Below, piece after piece: positions 45,294 to 54,561 of a stretch of DNA of 64,000 nt. The stretch's first letter is position 1. Every line of letters begins with the position of its first letter. This DNA is from Granulicella aggregans (GTDB lineage: Bacteria; Acidobacteriota; Terriglobia; Terriglobales; Acidobacteriaceae). The translations under genes were made by a program, and so were the position numbers. The notes below the pieces were generated by a model. The model saw only the letters and a list, made by a program, of their open reading frames with translations. It was not told the origin of the DNA and made no database searches. The stretch is taken from NCBI RefSeq assembly GCF_014203275.1, contig NZ_JACHIP010000007.1, forward strand, positions 186,001 through 250,000, written 5' to 3'.

Positions 45294-47360
45294 TTAGTGA
45301 ATCGGTGCGGACGCCCGAGAGCGAAGGTCGCTCTCAGTTGGTTTGCGTTCACCATCGAACAACCCTGGGGGCAGGTCTTTGAGCGCGACCTGAGATCCTA
45401 GTGCACTCAAATGCTGAGGATCGAAATAGAAAGAGTATCCATCTCGCCCATAGGAGCAAGATAGCTCGTTGCAGAAGGCTTCCGGCGTCTCGAGGACGTC
45501 GGTCCGATTCTCTTTGGCGACCGAGCGCACGATTTCAGCAAACGAGATCTCTGTCTGCGAAACAGCGTCGATGCGAGCGACCGCATCCTGCTGCATCAAG
45601 GAATGCGGGGTCACTAAGTTGGCGAGCTTACGCCGTAGCGGGATGGCTCTTGTAAGTTCCATCAGGGCCGGATCGAAGCTGAGGTGCGGCACGTCCTGGA
45701 CCAGAAGCACCTCCTTACCAGACTGCATCAGTATTCCGATCTCGCGGTTCAATCCTCCCCGGAAATTGGCTAGGCTCTCTGTTTCGCCTGGACGGCTTAC
45801 GTTCTGGATGTTCGACACATAGGCGTCGACGGTTGGGGAGTCCTCAAAAGGACCTAACCAATATCCCGCCAAGACGACCGCCTTCACCTGCGTATGAGCC
45901 AACACCCAGGCAAGCGCCGAACGGTTGAACTCCATGCACTCGCGTGCGTGATCGGGATGCAAGTGCATGTATCGTGTGGTGCCTTCAAGTGGTGGACAGC
46001 TTGATTTCGTGAGTTCAGCAAAATGCCAGCCATGCGCTACAGTTGCATCGCGTAGGTGTGGCGCCAGCGCGGAACCATGGCTGTCTCCCAGCAAAACGAG
46101 TGTTGGCTGCCCGTCAGTCGGCGGAAGGCATTCTGCCTGGCTACTGAAATTGGTTTCACCATAGCTCACAATGCATGGATCGGGTAATCGCTCGTGCATG
46201 GCGACTTCGACTTCAGCTGCATGAGGGTATCGCGATGGAAGCCCGTGAGTGAATAGCGGTGCAGCGCAGAGAGCAGCAACAGCGGCTGATGCTATACCGT
46301 AACGTACTAAGACCCAGCCTCCCGCGGTATGGCTCTTGCGAAACGGCGTTTCGATGGCGTAGTAACTGAGGACACCGATCAGCAGACTGACCGTAGCTGC
46401 AGCAAATCCGAGCGAAGTTGTCCAACCTTGAGGCGCAGTGACTCGAAGGAAACTCATCAGTGGCCAATGCCACAGGTACCATGAGTACGAAACACGTCCA
46501 AGCCAAACAAGCGGGGCCGCCGAAAGCAGCCTCTGATTGAGAAGGCTCTTGCGATATGCGATTAAAAGGGCAGTACCCAACACGGGGGGAACCGCGGTCC
46601 AGCCCGGAAAGGATATCTGCTTCCAATAAAAGAACATTGGAGCAATGACCAGGATCAGGCCCAGGGCGGCCATGCTATTGCTCAGACGAGTAATGAGCCG
46701 CTCCCATCGGTCTTCGCCGATGCTGATCTCGGAGATGCCGAGCAGACATCCAACACCAAGCTCCCACGCCCGATAGGGAAGAAGGTAGAAGGCCGCGCCA
46801 ATGTCCCTGTGCATGCCGACAAGTGCCAGGATGAAGAATGCCAGCGTCAGCGCCGCAAGTGCAGGCACATGAAGTTCTCGCCGAAAGCGTTGAAAACCGA
46901 CGATAATCCACGGAAAGAACAGGTAAAACTGCTCCTCGACGCCAAGCGACCACGTCATCAAGAGCGGCTGCGTATCGGAGGCGGGCTGAAAATAGTTTGT
47001 GTTTTTCCAGAAATAAATATTCGAGCTGGATGCTACGGCCGCTATGCCCTGTTGCCCGAGTCGGCGAAATTCACTCGGCGCCAGCAATAATGCGCCACAA
47101 ATCAGAGTTAAAGCTGTCACCGCGAGGAACGCGGGCAGTATGCGTTTCGCTCTGCGGTTGTAGAAAGACAAAAAGGAAAAGCGATTTGCCTGAACGTCCC
47201 GGTAGACGTGAGAACCGATTAGGTAGCCGGATATGACAAAGAAAACATCTACACCGACATAGCCTCCCTTCAACCAAGCGAAACCGGCGTGGTAAAGAAC
47301 CACCGAGGCAATCGCGATTGAGCGGAGGCCGTCTATATCAGCCCGATATTTAGGTTTCAC
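45294..47360 (-). CDS. Second acyltransferase-3 (OafA-like) protein with SGNH domain
   Basis: 688 residues, same architecture as 21669-23672. An N-terminal acyltransferase-3 domain (PKYRADIDGLRSIAIASVV, FFVISGYLIGSHVY, FYNRRAKRILPAFLAV, MTWSLGVEEQFYLFFPW) is followed by a linker and an SGNH domain (LVLLGDSHGSALAPHLRD; closing block DPQHLSALGSQVALKDL with Asp and His). Expected to O-acylate sugars of the EPS at the periplasmic side. Start is GTG with GAGGG upstream. It is convergent with the flippase gene. The two OafA-like proteins share the plan but differ along their length, so they may modify different positions. Confidence 0.93.
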   Translation of the reverse strand: MKPKYRADIDGLRSIAIASVVLYHAGFAWLKGGYVGVDVFFVISGYLIGSHVYRDVQANRFSFLSFYNRRAKRILPAFLAVTALTLICGALLLAPSEFRRLGQQGIAAVASSSNIYFWKNTNYFQPASDTQPLLMTWSLGVEEQFYLFFPWIIVGFQRFRRELHVPALAALTLAFFILALVGMHRDIGAAFYLLPYRAWELGVGCLLGISEISIGEDRWERLITRLSNSMAALGLILVIAPMFFYWKQISFPGWTAVPPVLGTALLIAYRKSLLNQRLLSAAPLVWLGRVSYSWYLWHWPLMSFLRVTAPQGWTTSLGFAAATVSLLIGVLSYYAIETPFRKSHTAGGWVLVRYGIASAAVAALCAAPLFTHGLPSRYPHAAEVEVAMHERLPDPCIVSYGETNFSSQAECLPPTDGQPTLVLLGDSHGSALAPHLRDATVAHGWHFAELTKSSCPPLEGTTRYMHLHPDHARECMEFNRSALAWVLAHTQVKAVVLAGYWLGPFEDSPTVDAYVSNIQNVSRPGETESLANFRGGLNREIGILMQSGKEVLLVQDVPHLSFDPALMELTRAIPLRRKLANLVTPHSLMQQDAVARIDAVSQTEISFAEIVRSVAKENRTDVLETPEAFCNELSCSYGRDGYSFYFDPQHLSALGSQVALKDLPPGLFDGERKPTESDLRSRASAPIH

Positions 47361-47797
47361 TTGCCCTCGACGCTACTTTCTCCACTACATTAGCACGGCA
47401 CCACGGCTCCACATTCTCCCGCGCGCGTTCTCATCAACTGTAAAGGAATCGTTACTGCGCGGCGCTCGAAATCATGCGAGCCTGGGTGATGTAGTCAGTC
47501 CGGTAGAACTCGGCGGAGGACAGAAGCCGCGAATCCAAGAAGACGGCGACAACACCGGATCGCACTCCCGTACAGTTACAGTGACCCCATCGGCACCTCT
47601 GCTCTCTTTTCTGTGACGGGTCTGGGGTCGGCGATCAGGTGCCCTCGACAGGTGATTCGGACCATGCCCTGCTAGAGCTTCGCGGAGAAATGGGTTCTGA
47701 TTCTCCTGAACCTGGGGAGCCACTCCCATCTCCCTCGAACGAGACTGGAGATTATTTTTATGGTCCGGCGACCGATTTGCTTGTATCATGATGAGAC
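47361..47797. other. Gap between divergent acyltransferase and ligase genes
   Basis: About 440 bases without a credible gene. Promoters for both flanking genes should lie here. The short frames present are shadows without family character. Confidence 0.45.
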
Positions 47798-49159
47798 ATG
47801 CAGACAACCCAGTTCAACTCTGAACCTCTTACAGGCAGGGAGCGAGTTGTTCCAAGAGGTATCAGCAATTTGCGTTGGAGCTTGACGACTGAGCAAGCGG
47901 CGAACATTCTACCCGTTTGTTTTCTCGCAATCTGTGGTCATATCCCTTCCAAGGGTGGTGGCGGATCATCGCAGAGCGTTTTTCTAATGTATTGCTTCCT
48001 TTTCTGCTTATTGACTGGAGGAGCATTTTTCCTCAATCGGTGCCGTGTTCGTGTGGACTTTAAAACGAGCGCCTTGGGAGCACTCTTCTTCGGATGGGTT
48101 TTCCTCAGTTCAGCCTGGAGTCTTCAGCCGCTCAAGGTCAATTTGCCCATACTGGGCGTTATGCTGTGCTCTTTTCTCTATTTCAACTACATCCTCGATC
48201 GTTTTGATACGGCGACACTAACACTTATCCTTCTCTACTCCTACACACTCATGATGGTGCTGAGCGTGTTGCTGGTTCTCGGAGCGCCCAGCGTTGGGGT
48301 AGACAGCGGCGCTGAGACGAATTACGCCACAAGTGGTGCCTGGCAGGGCATGTTCCAACAGAAAAATCTGCTTGGAATCGCTTGCCTGATCTCGTTCGCC
48401 GTAGTTCTCGCAGTGAAGCCCAAAAGTTCCATGGATCGCATATGTCGGTGGACACTCTTGTTCCTCTCAGGCGTATGTACGATAAAGTCGCAAAGCCGCG
48501 AAACATGGATTTCTTGCATCGTTCTGATAGGTCTCTTTTTTTTGCTGCGGATCCTCAGCAAGTTAAAGCCCTCTATTCGCATCGCACTTCTCCTTGCATT
48601 GCTTTTTTTGACGATTATCGTCGCGGCCTTCGTCTGGATCAATCTCGATGCGGTTCTTGCGCTGATGGGACGGGACAGAACAGCGAGTGGCCGGACCGCG
48701 GTGTGGGATGCTGTCATCCTCGCCGCAAAAATGAGACCGTGGCTGGGATATGGCCTCTATGGGTTTTGGCCGACCCCCTTCTCTTCTATCGTCATAACCC
48801 GAGTGGGTTGGCCAGTAGCGACGTCTCACAATGAGATTCTTGAAGCGCTGGTGAACTATGGGATCATCGGCCTGAGCATTTTCTTTCTAATGGTTCTTGC
48901 GGCTTGGGCGTTTTTGGTGCGCGCAGTGCTCAGGGCCAATCTTCTTGATGTTGACTTGCACATCTACCTGATGGCGGGATTCCTGGTGGAAGGTACCTCC
49001 GGCGCCGTCCTCATGTGGACGCCGTCCATCGCGATGGTCCTCTTTCTGTTTGGTGTAGCAATGATTGAGAAGGAAGGCAGGCTTAAGATACGTGAAAGGC
49101 ACGCCTTCTCCCAACCAATCGGTCAAAATATAGCAAATGCCCTTGGACAATCAGCTTAG
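47798..49159 (+). CDS. O-antigen ligase/polymerase family membrane protein
   Basis: 453 residues with ten or more helices and the family core: WQGMFQQKNLLGIACLISFAV, IKSQSRETWISCIVLIG, then a loop with TASGRTAVWDAVILAAKMRPWLGYGLYGFWP and ATSHNEILEALVNYGIIGLSIF (conserved His-Asn). This matches the Wzy_C/O-antigen ligase superfamily (RfaL, ExoQ, Wzy). In a Wzx/Wza/Wzc-type locus the natural role is polymerising repeat units in the periplasm. It is the only such protein in the window. ATG start with a weak ribosome site. The ExoZ-like gene follows on the same strand. Confidence 0.88.
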   Translation: MQTTQFNSEPLTGRERVVPRGISNLRWSLTTEQAANILPVCFLAICGHIPSKGGGGSSQSVFLMYCFLFCLLTGGAFFLNRCRVRVDFKTSALGALFFGWVFLSSAWSLQPLKVNLPILGVMLCSFLYFNYILDRFDTATLTLILLYSYTLMMVLSVLLVLGAPSVGVDSGAETNYATSGAWQGMFQQKNLLGIACLISFAVVLAVKPKSSMDRICRWTLLFLSGVCTIKSQSRETWISCIVLIGLFFLLRILSKLKPSIRIALLLALLFLTIIVAAFVWINLDAVLALMGRDRTASGRTAVWDAVILAAKMRPWLGYGLYGFWPTPFSSIVITRVGWPVATSHNEILEALVNYGIIGLSIFFLMVLAAWAFLVRAVLRANLLDVDLHIYLMAGFLVEGTSGAVLMWTPSIAMVLFLFGVAMIEKEGRLKIRERHAFSQPIGQNIANALGQSA

Positions 49160-49327
49160 AGCGTGGTTCGAGCGGTCGCTTGAGCCCAAGGGTTTCCCAT
49201 CACAATCGTTGCGTCCCAGACGAGAGGGGGCGGATGATCCAGCTTCTCAGGCGTAGCCTTGAGTCGGTTACCTAAGACGTTTCCGCAGTCTGCAGATGCG
49301 ACTTGCTTATCGTGAACGGGAGAATGT

Positions 49328-50410
49328 GTGGCAGAGCCTATCCGGAAGACAGAACTGTTCAGTCTCCAGTTCTTGCGCGTTGTCGCATCGAGCCTGGTCA
49401 TGCTTTACCACGCAACGATCTATACCAACCTCAGACTTATACCTTCAGTAAAGCCGTTTGTGGCCGGTGCAGCTGGTGTCGACATCTTCTTCGTAATAAG
49501 CGGCCTGGTCATGGTATATTCCTCGGCAAAACTTATCGGTGACTCGAATGGTTGGCGGGTTTTCGCCGAGCGCCGACTCATCCGTATTGTTCCGATGTAC
49601 TGGTTAGCTCTGCTGACAAAAATCGCGTTGACCCTTGTTGCCGGCGGCGCGGTGCTCAACCACGATCTCAAAGTCAGCCACATCCTTAAGTCCTTCTTCT
49701 TTGTTCCTTACATGGGAATAGAGGGACGGATGGAACCAATCCTGGGAGTTGGCTGGACGCTTAACTTCGAGATTATGTTCTACGCGGTATTCGCTTTAGC
49801 TCTGCTTTTTCGCGCCAACATTTATGTCTTTGTCGGCTCCGTGATGATGGTGTTGACTGCATTATCGTTCACGGTGCCACGTGGATCGACTTCTGCATTT
49901 CTCTTCTACTGCAATCCTCGCGTGCTCGAGTTTTTCCTCGGCATGGTGCTTGGCGGTCTATTTCTTCATCGCCGAGCAAAACTCCCCCTGTGGTTGGCGC
50001 TTATGATGACAGCGGTAGGATTTGGTCTTCTTGTTTCGCAACCGCTGATTACCGCGCATTTCGCCCAACTGGGACGGTCGATCCTTCCGGCAGTGTTCAT
50101 CACCTGGGGCTGCTTGTCCCTTGAAGACTTCTTTAAGAAGCTCCCTCGCTGGTGGCTGGTTCTCGCAGACGCGTCTTATGTCACGTACTTGTTTCACGGC
50201 ATGATTGCTCCGGCGGGAGCGGTTATCATGTCGAAACTGCGTATTCCAGTAGCGTCGCTCTCAATTCTGCTTTGTATCGCGATAGGTACGCTTGCAGGCG
50301 TCGCTCTCTACCTCTTGGTGGACAAGCCTATCAATCAATTCTTGCGTAAACGCAGTTTTAATACTCAGCCCAGCGCAGCAAAGGAATCTACCGTCGGAAC
50401 CCACTCGTAG
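49328..50410 (+). CDS. ExoZ-like acyltransferase-3 membrane protein
   Basis: 360 residues, about ten helices. FSLQFLRVVASSLVMLYHA has the catalytic-type Arg and His of the acyltransferase-3 family. AAGVDIFFVISGLVMVYSS, FAERRLIRIVPMYWLALL and LEFFLGMVLGGLFLH resemble ExoZ of succinoglycan synthesis. No SGNH domain follows, unlike the two OafA-like proteins. Likely acetylates EPS sugars. GTG start with GGGAGAATGT just upstream. It is 169 bases after the ligase-family gene, same strand, and is followed within 60 bases by the IS21 element. Confidence 0.9.
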   Translation: MAEPIRKTELFSLQFLRVVASSLVMLYHATIYTNLRLIPSVKPFVAGAAGVDIFFVISGLVMVYSSAKLIGDSNGWRVFAERRLIRIVPMYWLALLTKIALTLVAGGAVLNHDLKVSHILKSFFFVPYMGIEGRMEPILGVGWTLNFEIMFYAVFALALLFRANIYVFVGSVMMVLTALSFTVPRGSTSAFLFYCNPRVLEFFLGMVLGGLFLHRRAKLPLWLALMMTAVGFGLLVSQPLITAHFAQLGRSILPAVFITWGCLSLEDFFKKLPRWWLVLADASYVTYLFHGMIAPAGAVIMSKLRIPVASLSILLCIAIGTLAGVALYLLVDKPINQFLRKRSFNTQPSAAKESTVGTHS

Positions 50411-50464
50411 TGGTCTGCCCGGCTTGAACTGTGCCAGTGGATAAGAGAGACACGGGACAAGGAG

Positions 50465-50514
50465 TGATTCTGGCACTCTGATCTGGCTCAGTATGGCGGT
50501 TTAAGGTGGCCCAC
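50465..50514 (+). repeat. Left terminal inverted repeat of the IS21 element
   Basis: About 50 bases that align with the complement of 52943-52992: shared TGAxTxTGGCA at the tip, then GGCGGTTT and GGCCCAC. Confidence 0.8.
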
Positions 50515-50571
50515 TTTCGGGCATCACGGACTCTACCCTGTTTCTCAGTGATATGAGAGGCGGAGGGCGAG

Positions 50572-52104
50572 TTGGATTGGAGAGCCAAGGTGGAGTTATA
50601 CGAGCAGATTCGTCGGGAGTATGAGTTTGGCGTTGGGTCGGTGATTGGTGTGGCGCGGAAGTTGGGCGTGCATCGGCGCATGGTGCGTGAGGCGGTGCGC
50701 AACGCAGTTCCCACTCAGCGGAAGAAGACGGAACGTCCAGCAGTGAAGATGGCGCCGGCGGTGTCTTTGATCGACTCGATATTGGAGTTGGACCGTAAGG
50801 CTCCGCGCAAGCAGCGCCACACATCGCGGCGGATCTATGACCGGATTCGTGCCGAGATACCAGGATGCACGCCAGCGCAGCGAACGGTTCGGCAGTATGT
50901 AGAGCGGCGCAAGCAGGCTCTGGGTCTGGCTGAACACGAGGTGTTCGTTCCGCAGAGCTACGACTGGGGCGTCGAGGCGCAGGTCGATTGGTATGAAGCG
51001 TATGCCGATCTGGACGGGGAACGGATCAAGCTACAGGTCTTTGAGATGCGCTCGATGGCGAGCGGTGCTGCCTTTCATCGGGCGTATCCATGTGCGACGC
51101 AGCAGGCTTTTCTGGAAGCGCATGAACTTGCCTTCGAGTACTTCGAAGGCGTCTTCCGACGGCTTCGCTACGATAACCTGTCGAGTGCGGTGAAGAAGAT
51201 ACTGCGCGGCCAGCAGCGAGAGTTGACGGCACGGTTCATCGCGTTCCGTTCGCACTGGCAGTACCAGGCCGAGTTCTGCACCCCAGGTGAAGGCCATGAG
51301 AAGGGCGGCGTGGAGGGCGAAGTCGGTTACTTCCGCCGCAACCACTGGGTTCCTGTGCCGGTGGCTGCCGACCTTCAGGCGTTGAACCGGAAGCTGTTGG
51401 AGGATTGCCGCGCCGATGAGGGCCGGATCATGTCAGGCCATACCGAGTGTGTTGGCACCCGGATGCTGACAGAGAAGGAGCATCTTCTGCCGCTAGCCAC
51501 CGAGTCCTTCGATCTGGCCGAGGTCAGCTTCCCGCGCGTCGATCAGACAGGATGCGCGAAGGTGCGGACCAACTCCTACTCCGTGCCGTTGAAGCCGGGC
51601 TCGATCGTCGAAGCCCGCATCTACTCCTGCACGGTCGAGTTCCGGCACCATGGCAGCCGTATCGCCAGCCATGAACGCTGCTACAGCCGATTGCAGAAGA
51701 TCTTCGATCTGGAACACTACCTCGACGTGCTGGACCGGAAGCCCGGCGCGTTGCGCGGATCGACGCCGCTGGCGCAGTGGCGGGCTCAGGGTCGATGGCC
51801 CGAGAGTTACGACCGGATCTGGCAACAGATGATTGAACGGCAGGGACGCCAGCCCGGCACCCGCGCCATGGTGACACTCATCCGCATGGGCCGCGAGTTC
51901 GGCTACGAGAGCCTGACGGCTGCCGTCGAGCAGGCGCTCGATCTGGGCTGCGGGGACGTCGTCGCGATTCGCCATCTGCTCATGTCCGATCAGTTGCAGC
52001 ACACCGTCGGTGAGCCGATCGAGATCGGTGCCCTGTCCGCGTATGAACGCCCTCTGCCGACCATGATCGAGTACGACCGGCTGTTACAGGCGGTGCAGGC
52101 ATGA
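50572..52104 (+). CDS. istA: IS21 transposase IstA
   Basis: 510 residues: an N-terminal helix-turn-helix (VELYEQIRREYEFGVGSVIG, then VARKLGVHRRMVREAV), an rve-type DDE catalytic core (EAQVDWYEAYADLDGER, LRYDNLSSAVKKIL, and the Glu in FCTPGEGHEKGGVEGEVGY), and a C-terminal beta-barrel region (TNSYSVPLKPGSIVEARIY). It cuts and joins the IS ends together with IstB. Start is TTG with GGAGGGCGAG upstream. Its stop overlaps the istB start (ATGA). No disruption seen. Confidence 0.95.
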   Translation: MDWRAKVELYEQIRREYEFGVGSVIGVARKLGVHRRMVREAVRNAVPTQRKKTERPAVKMAPAVSLIDSILELDRKAPRKQRHTSRRIYDRIRAEIPGCTPAQRTVRQYVERRKQALGLAEHEVFVPQSYDWGVEAQVDWYEAYADLDGERIKLQVFEMRSMASGAAFHRAYPCATQQAFLEAHELAFEYFEGVFRRLRYDNLSSAVKKILRGQQRELTARFIAFRSHWQYQAEFCTPGEGHEKGGVEGEVGYFRRNHWVPVPVAADLQALNRKLLEDCRADEGRIMSGHTECVGTRMLTEKEHLLPLATESFDLAEVSFPRVDQTGCAKVRTNSYSVPLKPGSIVEARIYSCTVEFRHHGSRIASHERCYSRLQKIFDLEHYLDVLDRKPGALRGSTPLAQWRAQGRWPESYDRIWQQMIERQGRQPGTRAMVTLIRMGREFGYESLTAAVEQALDLGCGDVVAIRHLLMSDQLQHTVGEPIEIGALSAYERPLPTMIEYDRLLQAVQA

Positions 52105-52856
52105 GCCTCCAGATCGCAAGTATCTCTCAGAACTGTAAGGCGCTGCGACTGCCATCTGTCGGTGCGCAGTTCGCATCGCTTGCCGAAGAAGCCGCCCAGC
52201 ACAAGCACTCCCATCTGCACTATCTCGAAGCTCTGCTCCAGTCGGAGATGGAAGACCGAGAGCGACGCAGTATCGAGTTGAGGATGAAGGAAGCGCATCT
52301 GCCCAGGATCAAGACGCTGGAAGAGTTCGACTTCGCTCAGTCGCCGCACATCCCCGCCGCCCGCATCCGCGCCCTGGCCGAAGGCGGTTATCTCGAACGT
52401 GCCGAGCCAGTCCTGCTGGTTGGTGATCCCGGCACAGGCAAGAGTCATCTTGCCACCGGCCTGGCGATCGCTGCCTGCCGTCAACGCAAGCGAGTGCGCT
52501 TTACCACTGCCGCCGCCCTGGTCAACCAGCTCGTCGAAGCGCAACGGGAACAGAGTCTGAGCCGGATGCTGGCACGCTGGTCACGCGTAGAACTCATCGT
52601 CATCGATGAGGTCGGCTATGTCCCGCTCGCCGAAGTCGCCGCTGAACTGCTCTTCCAGGTGATCGCCGAGAGAGCTGAGAAAGCGGCCATCATCGTGACC
52701 ACCAACCTGCCCTTCTCCGAGTGGCCCCAGGTCTTCACCAACGCCCGGCTCTGTAAGGCAGTGCTTGATCGGCTCCCCGATCAGGCACACATCATCGAGA
52801 CCGGCTCGGAGTCGTACCGCTTCCGTCGAACCCTGCGGAAGAAGGCCAAAGAGTAA
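52101..52856 (+). CDS. istB: IS21 helper ATPase IstB
   Basis: 251 residues of the DnaC/DnaA-like AAA+ helper family. Walker A is LLVGDPGTGKSHLATGL, Walker B is LIVIDEVGYVPL, sensor 1 is AIIVTTNLPFSEWPQVF, and the C-terminus is ETGSESYRFRRTLRKKAKE. The N-terminal helix SHLHYLEALLQSEMEDRERR contacts the partner or DNA. IstB binds target DNA and activates IstA. Translationally coupled to istA. After the stop, a roughly 60-base GC-rich stretch (GTTCTGCTTCCGC facing GCAGAAC) forms a hairpin inside the element. Confidence 0.95.
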   Translation: MSLQIASISQNCKALRLPSVGAQFASLAEEAAQHKHSHLHYLEALLQSEMEDRERRSIELRMKEAHLPRIKTLEEFDFAQSPHIPAARIRALAEGGYLERAEPVLLVGDPGTGKSHLATGLAIAACRQRKRVRFTTAAALVNQLVEAQREQSLSRMLARWSRVELIVIDEVGYVPLAEVAAELLFQVIAERAEKAAIIVTTNLPFSEWPQVFTNARLCKAVLDRLPDQAHIIETGSESYRFRRTLRKKAKE

Positions 52857-52942
52857 GCCCTGGGAGTTAGGTTCTGCTTCCGCTACGCCCTCCGGGCTAC
52901 GCTCCAGCAGAACCCAACTCCCTCAACATCAACGTCCTAAGG

Positions 52943-52992
52943 GTGGGCCAAAACAAACCGCCGAAGTGGGCCAAGCCAAGTTGCCAAAGTCA
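52943..52992 (-). repeat. Right terminal inverted repeat of the IS21 element
   Basis: Complement begins TGACTTTGGCA and matches the left end; the adjacent AAGGAG (52993-52998) is the second copy of the target duplication. Confidence 0.8.
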
Positions 52993-52998
52993 AAGGAG

Positions 52999-53039
52999 AG
53001 CATATGGGACGAGGCAAGAAGTACCAGTGGAGTGCCCGA
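52999..53039 (+). pseudogene. Stub of an interrupted gene, perhaps IS3-type orfA
   Basis: Removing the IS21 element restores AAGGAG-AGCAT-ATG, a good ribosome site and start, reading MGRGKKYQ before sequence quality is lost near 53028. Some IS3-family orfA proteins begin in this way, and the segment before the insertion (TTGAACTGTGCCAGTGG, about 50424-50440) could be its element end. If so, IS21 landed in an older IS3-like copy that was later cut short. Evidence is thin. Confidence 0.3.
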
Positions 53040-53339
53040 GTTTCCTCAACTACGCTCACCGGTAGCAACTTCATAGCGCTCGAAGCCGCCCCCAACTTGC
53101 CGTCGCGATACAAGCGTCGCCACTGAAAGACCTGGTTCGCGTTGACCCCATACTTTAAGGCCACCTTCGCTACCGGAGCTCCAGCCTCCAGCGTCTCCTC
53201 TACCACGCGACGACGCTCCGCTGCGCTACGACGCCGACGAGGTCCAGCCGCTACCCCAACACTCAGATCAACCTCAGCCATCCAAACATCATCAAGGCGA
53301 AACCACGCCATGTACACCCGGCCAACACAGGACGCTTAC
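53040..53339 (-). mobile_element. IS66-family remnant: one end plus truncated tnpA
   Basis: On the minus strand a frame (53317 down to about 53040) encodes RRRRSAAERRRVVEETLEAG, then VALKYGVNANQVFQWRRLYR and MKLLPVSVVEE, the helix-turn-helix accessory protein TnpA of IS66 elements. The typical IS66 end (GTAAGCG on the complement) sits at 53333-53339, just outside its start. TnpA loses its C-terminus near 53040, and tnpB and tnpC are absent, so this is a dead stub. The intact frame runs on into IS21 sequence by chance. Confidence 0.8.
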
Positions 53340-53425
53340 CGGTTATGAGAGGTAGCAAGCGGAACTCTGAGTGCAAGGCTCGAAAAGGGGCCGCTTGCGC
53401 CAAGCTCCCCGCTGGGCAAAATAAA

Positions 53426-53449
53426 CAGCCTCTTCCTAGGAAGAGGCTG
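53426..53449 (-). terminator. Perfect-palindrome terminator after the decarboxylase gene
   Basis: A 24-base perfect inverted repeat (arms CAGCCTCTTCCT and AGGAAGAGGCTG). On the minus strand it is followed by TTTATTTTG, so it fits a rho-independent terminator about 55 bases beyond the stop of the gene at 53504. Confidence 0.8.
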
Positions 53450-53503
53450 CATCCGAAAACACTGCGCCGTAGCTCGAGAAATCCTTCGGATCAGTTACCT
53501 CTC

Positions 53504-54463
53504 CTAGTTAGCTGCCTGGGATTTTTCACTCGCGACATAATCCTGAAAAAAGCTCAGTGACTTTTCCAGCCCCTCACGCAGCGAGACCTTGGGCTCCCAA
53601 TCGAGCAGTCTCTTGGCTTTGGAGATATCCGGTCGGCGCCGGGTGGGGTCATCTGTAGGAAGTTCACGAAAATCAATCTTCGCCTTGGAGCCTGTGACCG
53701 AGAGAACCTCGTGAGCGCATTCGAGGATCGTCCATTCGACAGGGTTGCCAATGTTGACGGGCAGCGCTTCATTCGACCGCGAGAGCCTTACAATTCCCTC
53801 GATAAGGTCAGAGACGAAACAAAAGCTGCGAGTCTGCGAGCCCTTCCCATAAACAGTCAAAGGCTCACCGCGAAGAGCCTGCATCATGAAGTTGGATATG
53901 ACGCGCCCATCGTTGGATTGAAGTCGCGGCCCGTAGGTATTGAAGATCCGGACCAGATGAGTATTGACTTTATGGTACTTGTGATAGGCCATCACGGCAG
54001 CTTCCGAGAAGCGCTTCGCCTCGTCGTACACGGAACGCGGCCCGACTGGATTGACGTTTCCCCAATAGGTCTCCACCTGGGGATGGACCTCGGGGTCTCC
54101 ATAACACTCGGAGGTGGAGGCATGCAGGTAGCCGGCACCGTACTTGCGCGCTATCTCCAGTGTGTTCAGAGTTCCGGCAGATCCTACCTGGAGCGTTTCG
54201 ACTCCGAGGCGGCTATAGTCAACCGGGCTCGCCGGCGAGGCAAAGTTGAAGACGTAGTCGACTGCGCCGAGATCAAACGGAGTGCAGATGTCCTGCTCGA
54301 CAAAATTGAAGCGAGGCTCATTCTTGAGGTGATCGAGATTTCTGCGATTACCGGTGCACAGGTTGTCGACTCCGATGACCGTGGCCCCTTCCCCAAGCAG
54401 ATAGTCACAGAGGTGGGATCCGAGGAATCCTGCGGCTCCGGTTACGATAATGCTCTTTGGCAT
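53504..54463 (-). CDS. UDP-glucuronate decarboxylase-like SDR (UDP-xylose synthase)
   Basis: 319 residues, extended short-chain dehydrogenase. NAD-binding GAAGFLGSHLCDYL, then ASPVDYSRLGVETL, the catalytic Ser/Tyr/Lys in HASTSECYGDPEVHPQ and GPRSVYDEAKRFSEA, and the family mark YWGNVNPVGPRS. These match UDP-glucuronic acid decarboxylases, which turn UDP-GlcA into UDP-xylose in the cytoplasm. The YDEAKR (rather than YDEGKR) is a small variation. ATG with AAGGACTTGA upstream. It lies 98 bases downstream of the UDP-glucose dehydrogenase, so together they could make UDP-GlcA and UDP-Xyl. A dTDP-glucose dehydratase is a less likely alternative. Confidence 0.87.
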   Translation of the reverse strand: MPKSIIVTGAAGFLGSHLCDYLLGEGATVIGVDNLCTGNRRNLDHLKNEPRFNFVEQDICTPFDLGAVDYVFNFASPASPVDYSRLGVETLQVGSAGTLNTLEIARKYGAGYLHASTSECYGDPEVHPQVETYWGNVNPVGPRSVYDEAKRFSEAAVMAYHKYHKVNTHLVRIFNTYGPRLQSNDGRVISNFMMQALRGEPLTVYGKGSQTRSFCFVSDLIEGIVRLSRSNEALPVNIGNPVEWTILECAHEVLSVTGSKAKIDFRELPTDDPTRRRPDISKAKRLLDWEPKVSLREGLEKSLSFFQDYVASEKSQAAN

Positions 54464-54561
54464 TCAAGTCCTTTCAAGATCGTGTGCTTCGACGATTACA
54501 GCGGTCAAGAGTGGCGGGGCGTGCGGCGTATAACCGGCATGCCATCAATACGTTTGAAGGC

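Larger units (their letters stand above)
50465..52992 (+). mobile_element. Complete IS21-family insertion sequence
   Basis: 2528 bases carrying istA and istB. The ends are imperfect inverted repeats starting TGATTCTGGCA (left) and TGACTTTGGCA (right, complement), each with internal copies of a GGCGGTTT and GGCCCAC motif, as expected for multiple transposase sites in IS21 elements. A 6-bp direct repeat AAGGAG flanks both sides (50459-50464 and 52993-52998). Both genes look intact, so it may still be mobile. Confidence 0.92.

Noticed and set aside
52937..53317. Full 126-codon frame as an intact tnpA
   Set aside because: The last third reads through junction and IS21-end sequence; only residues up to about VSVVEE look like TnpA.
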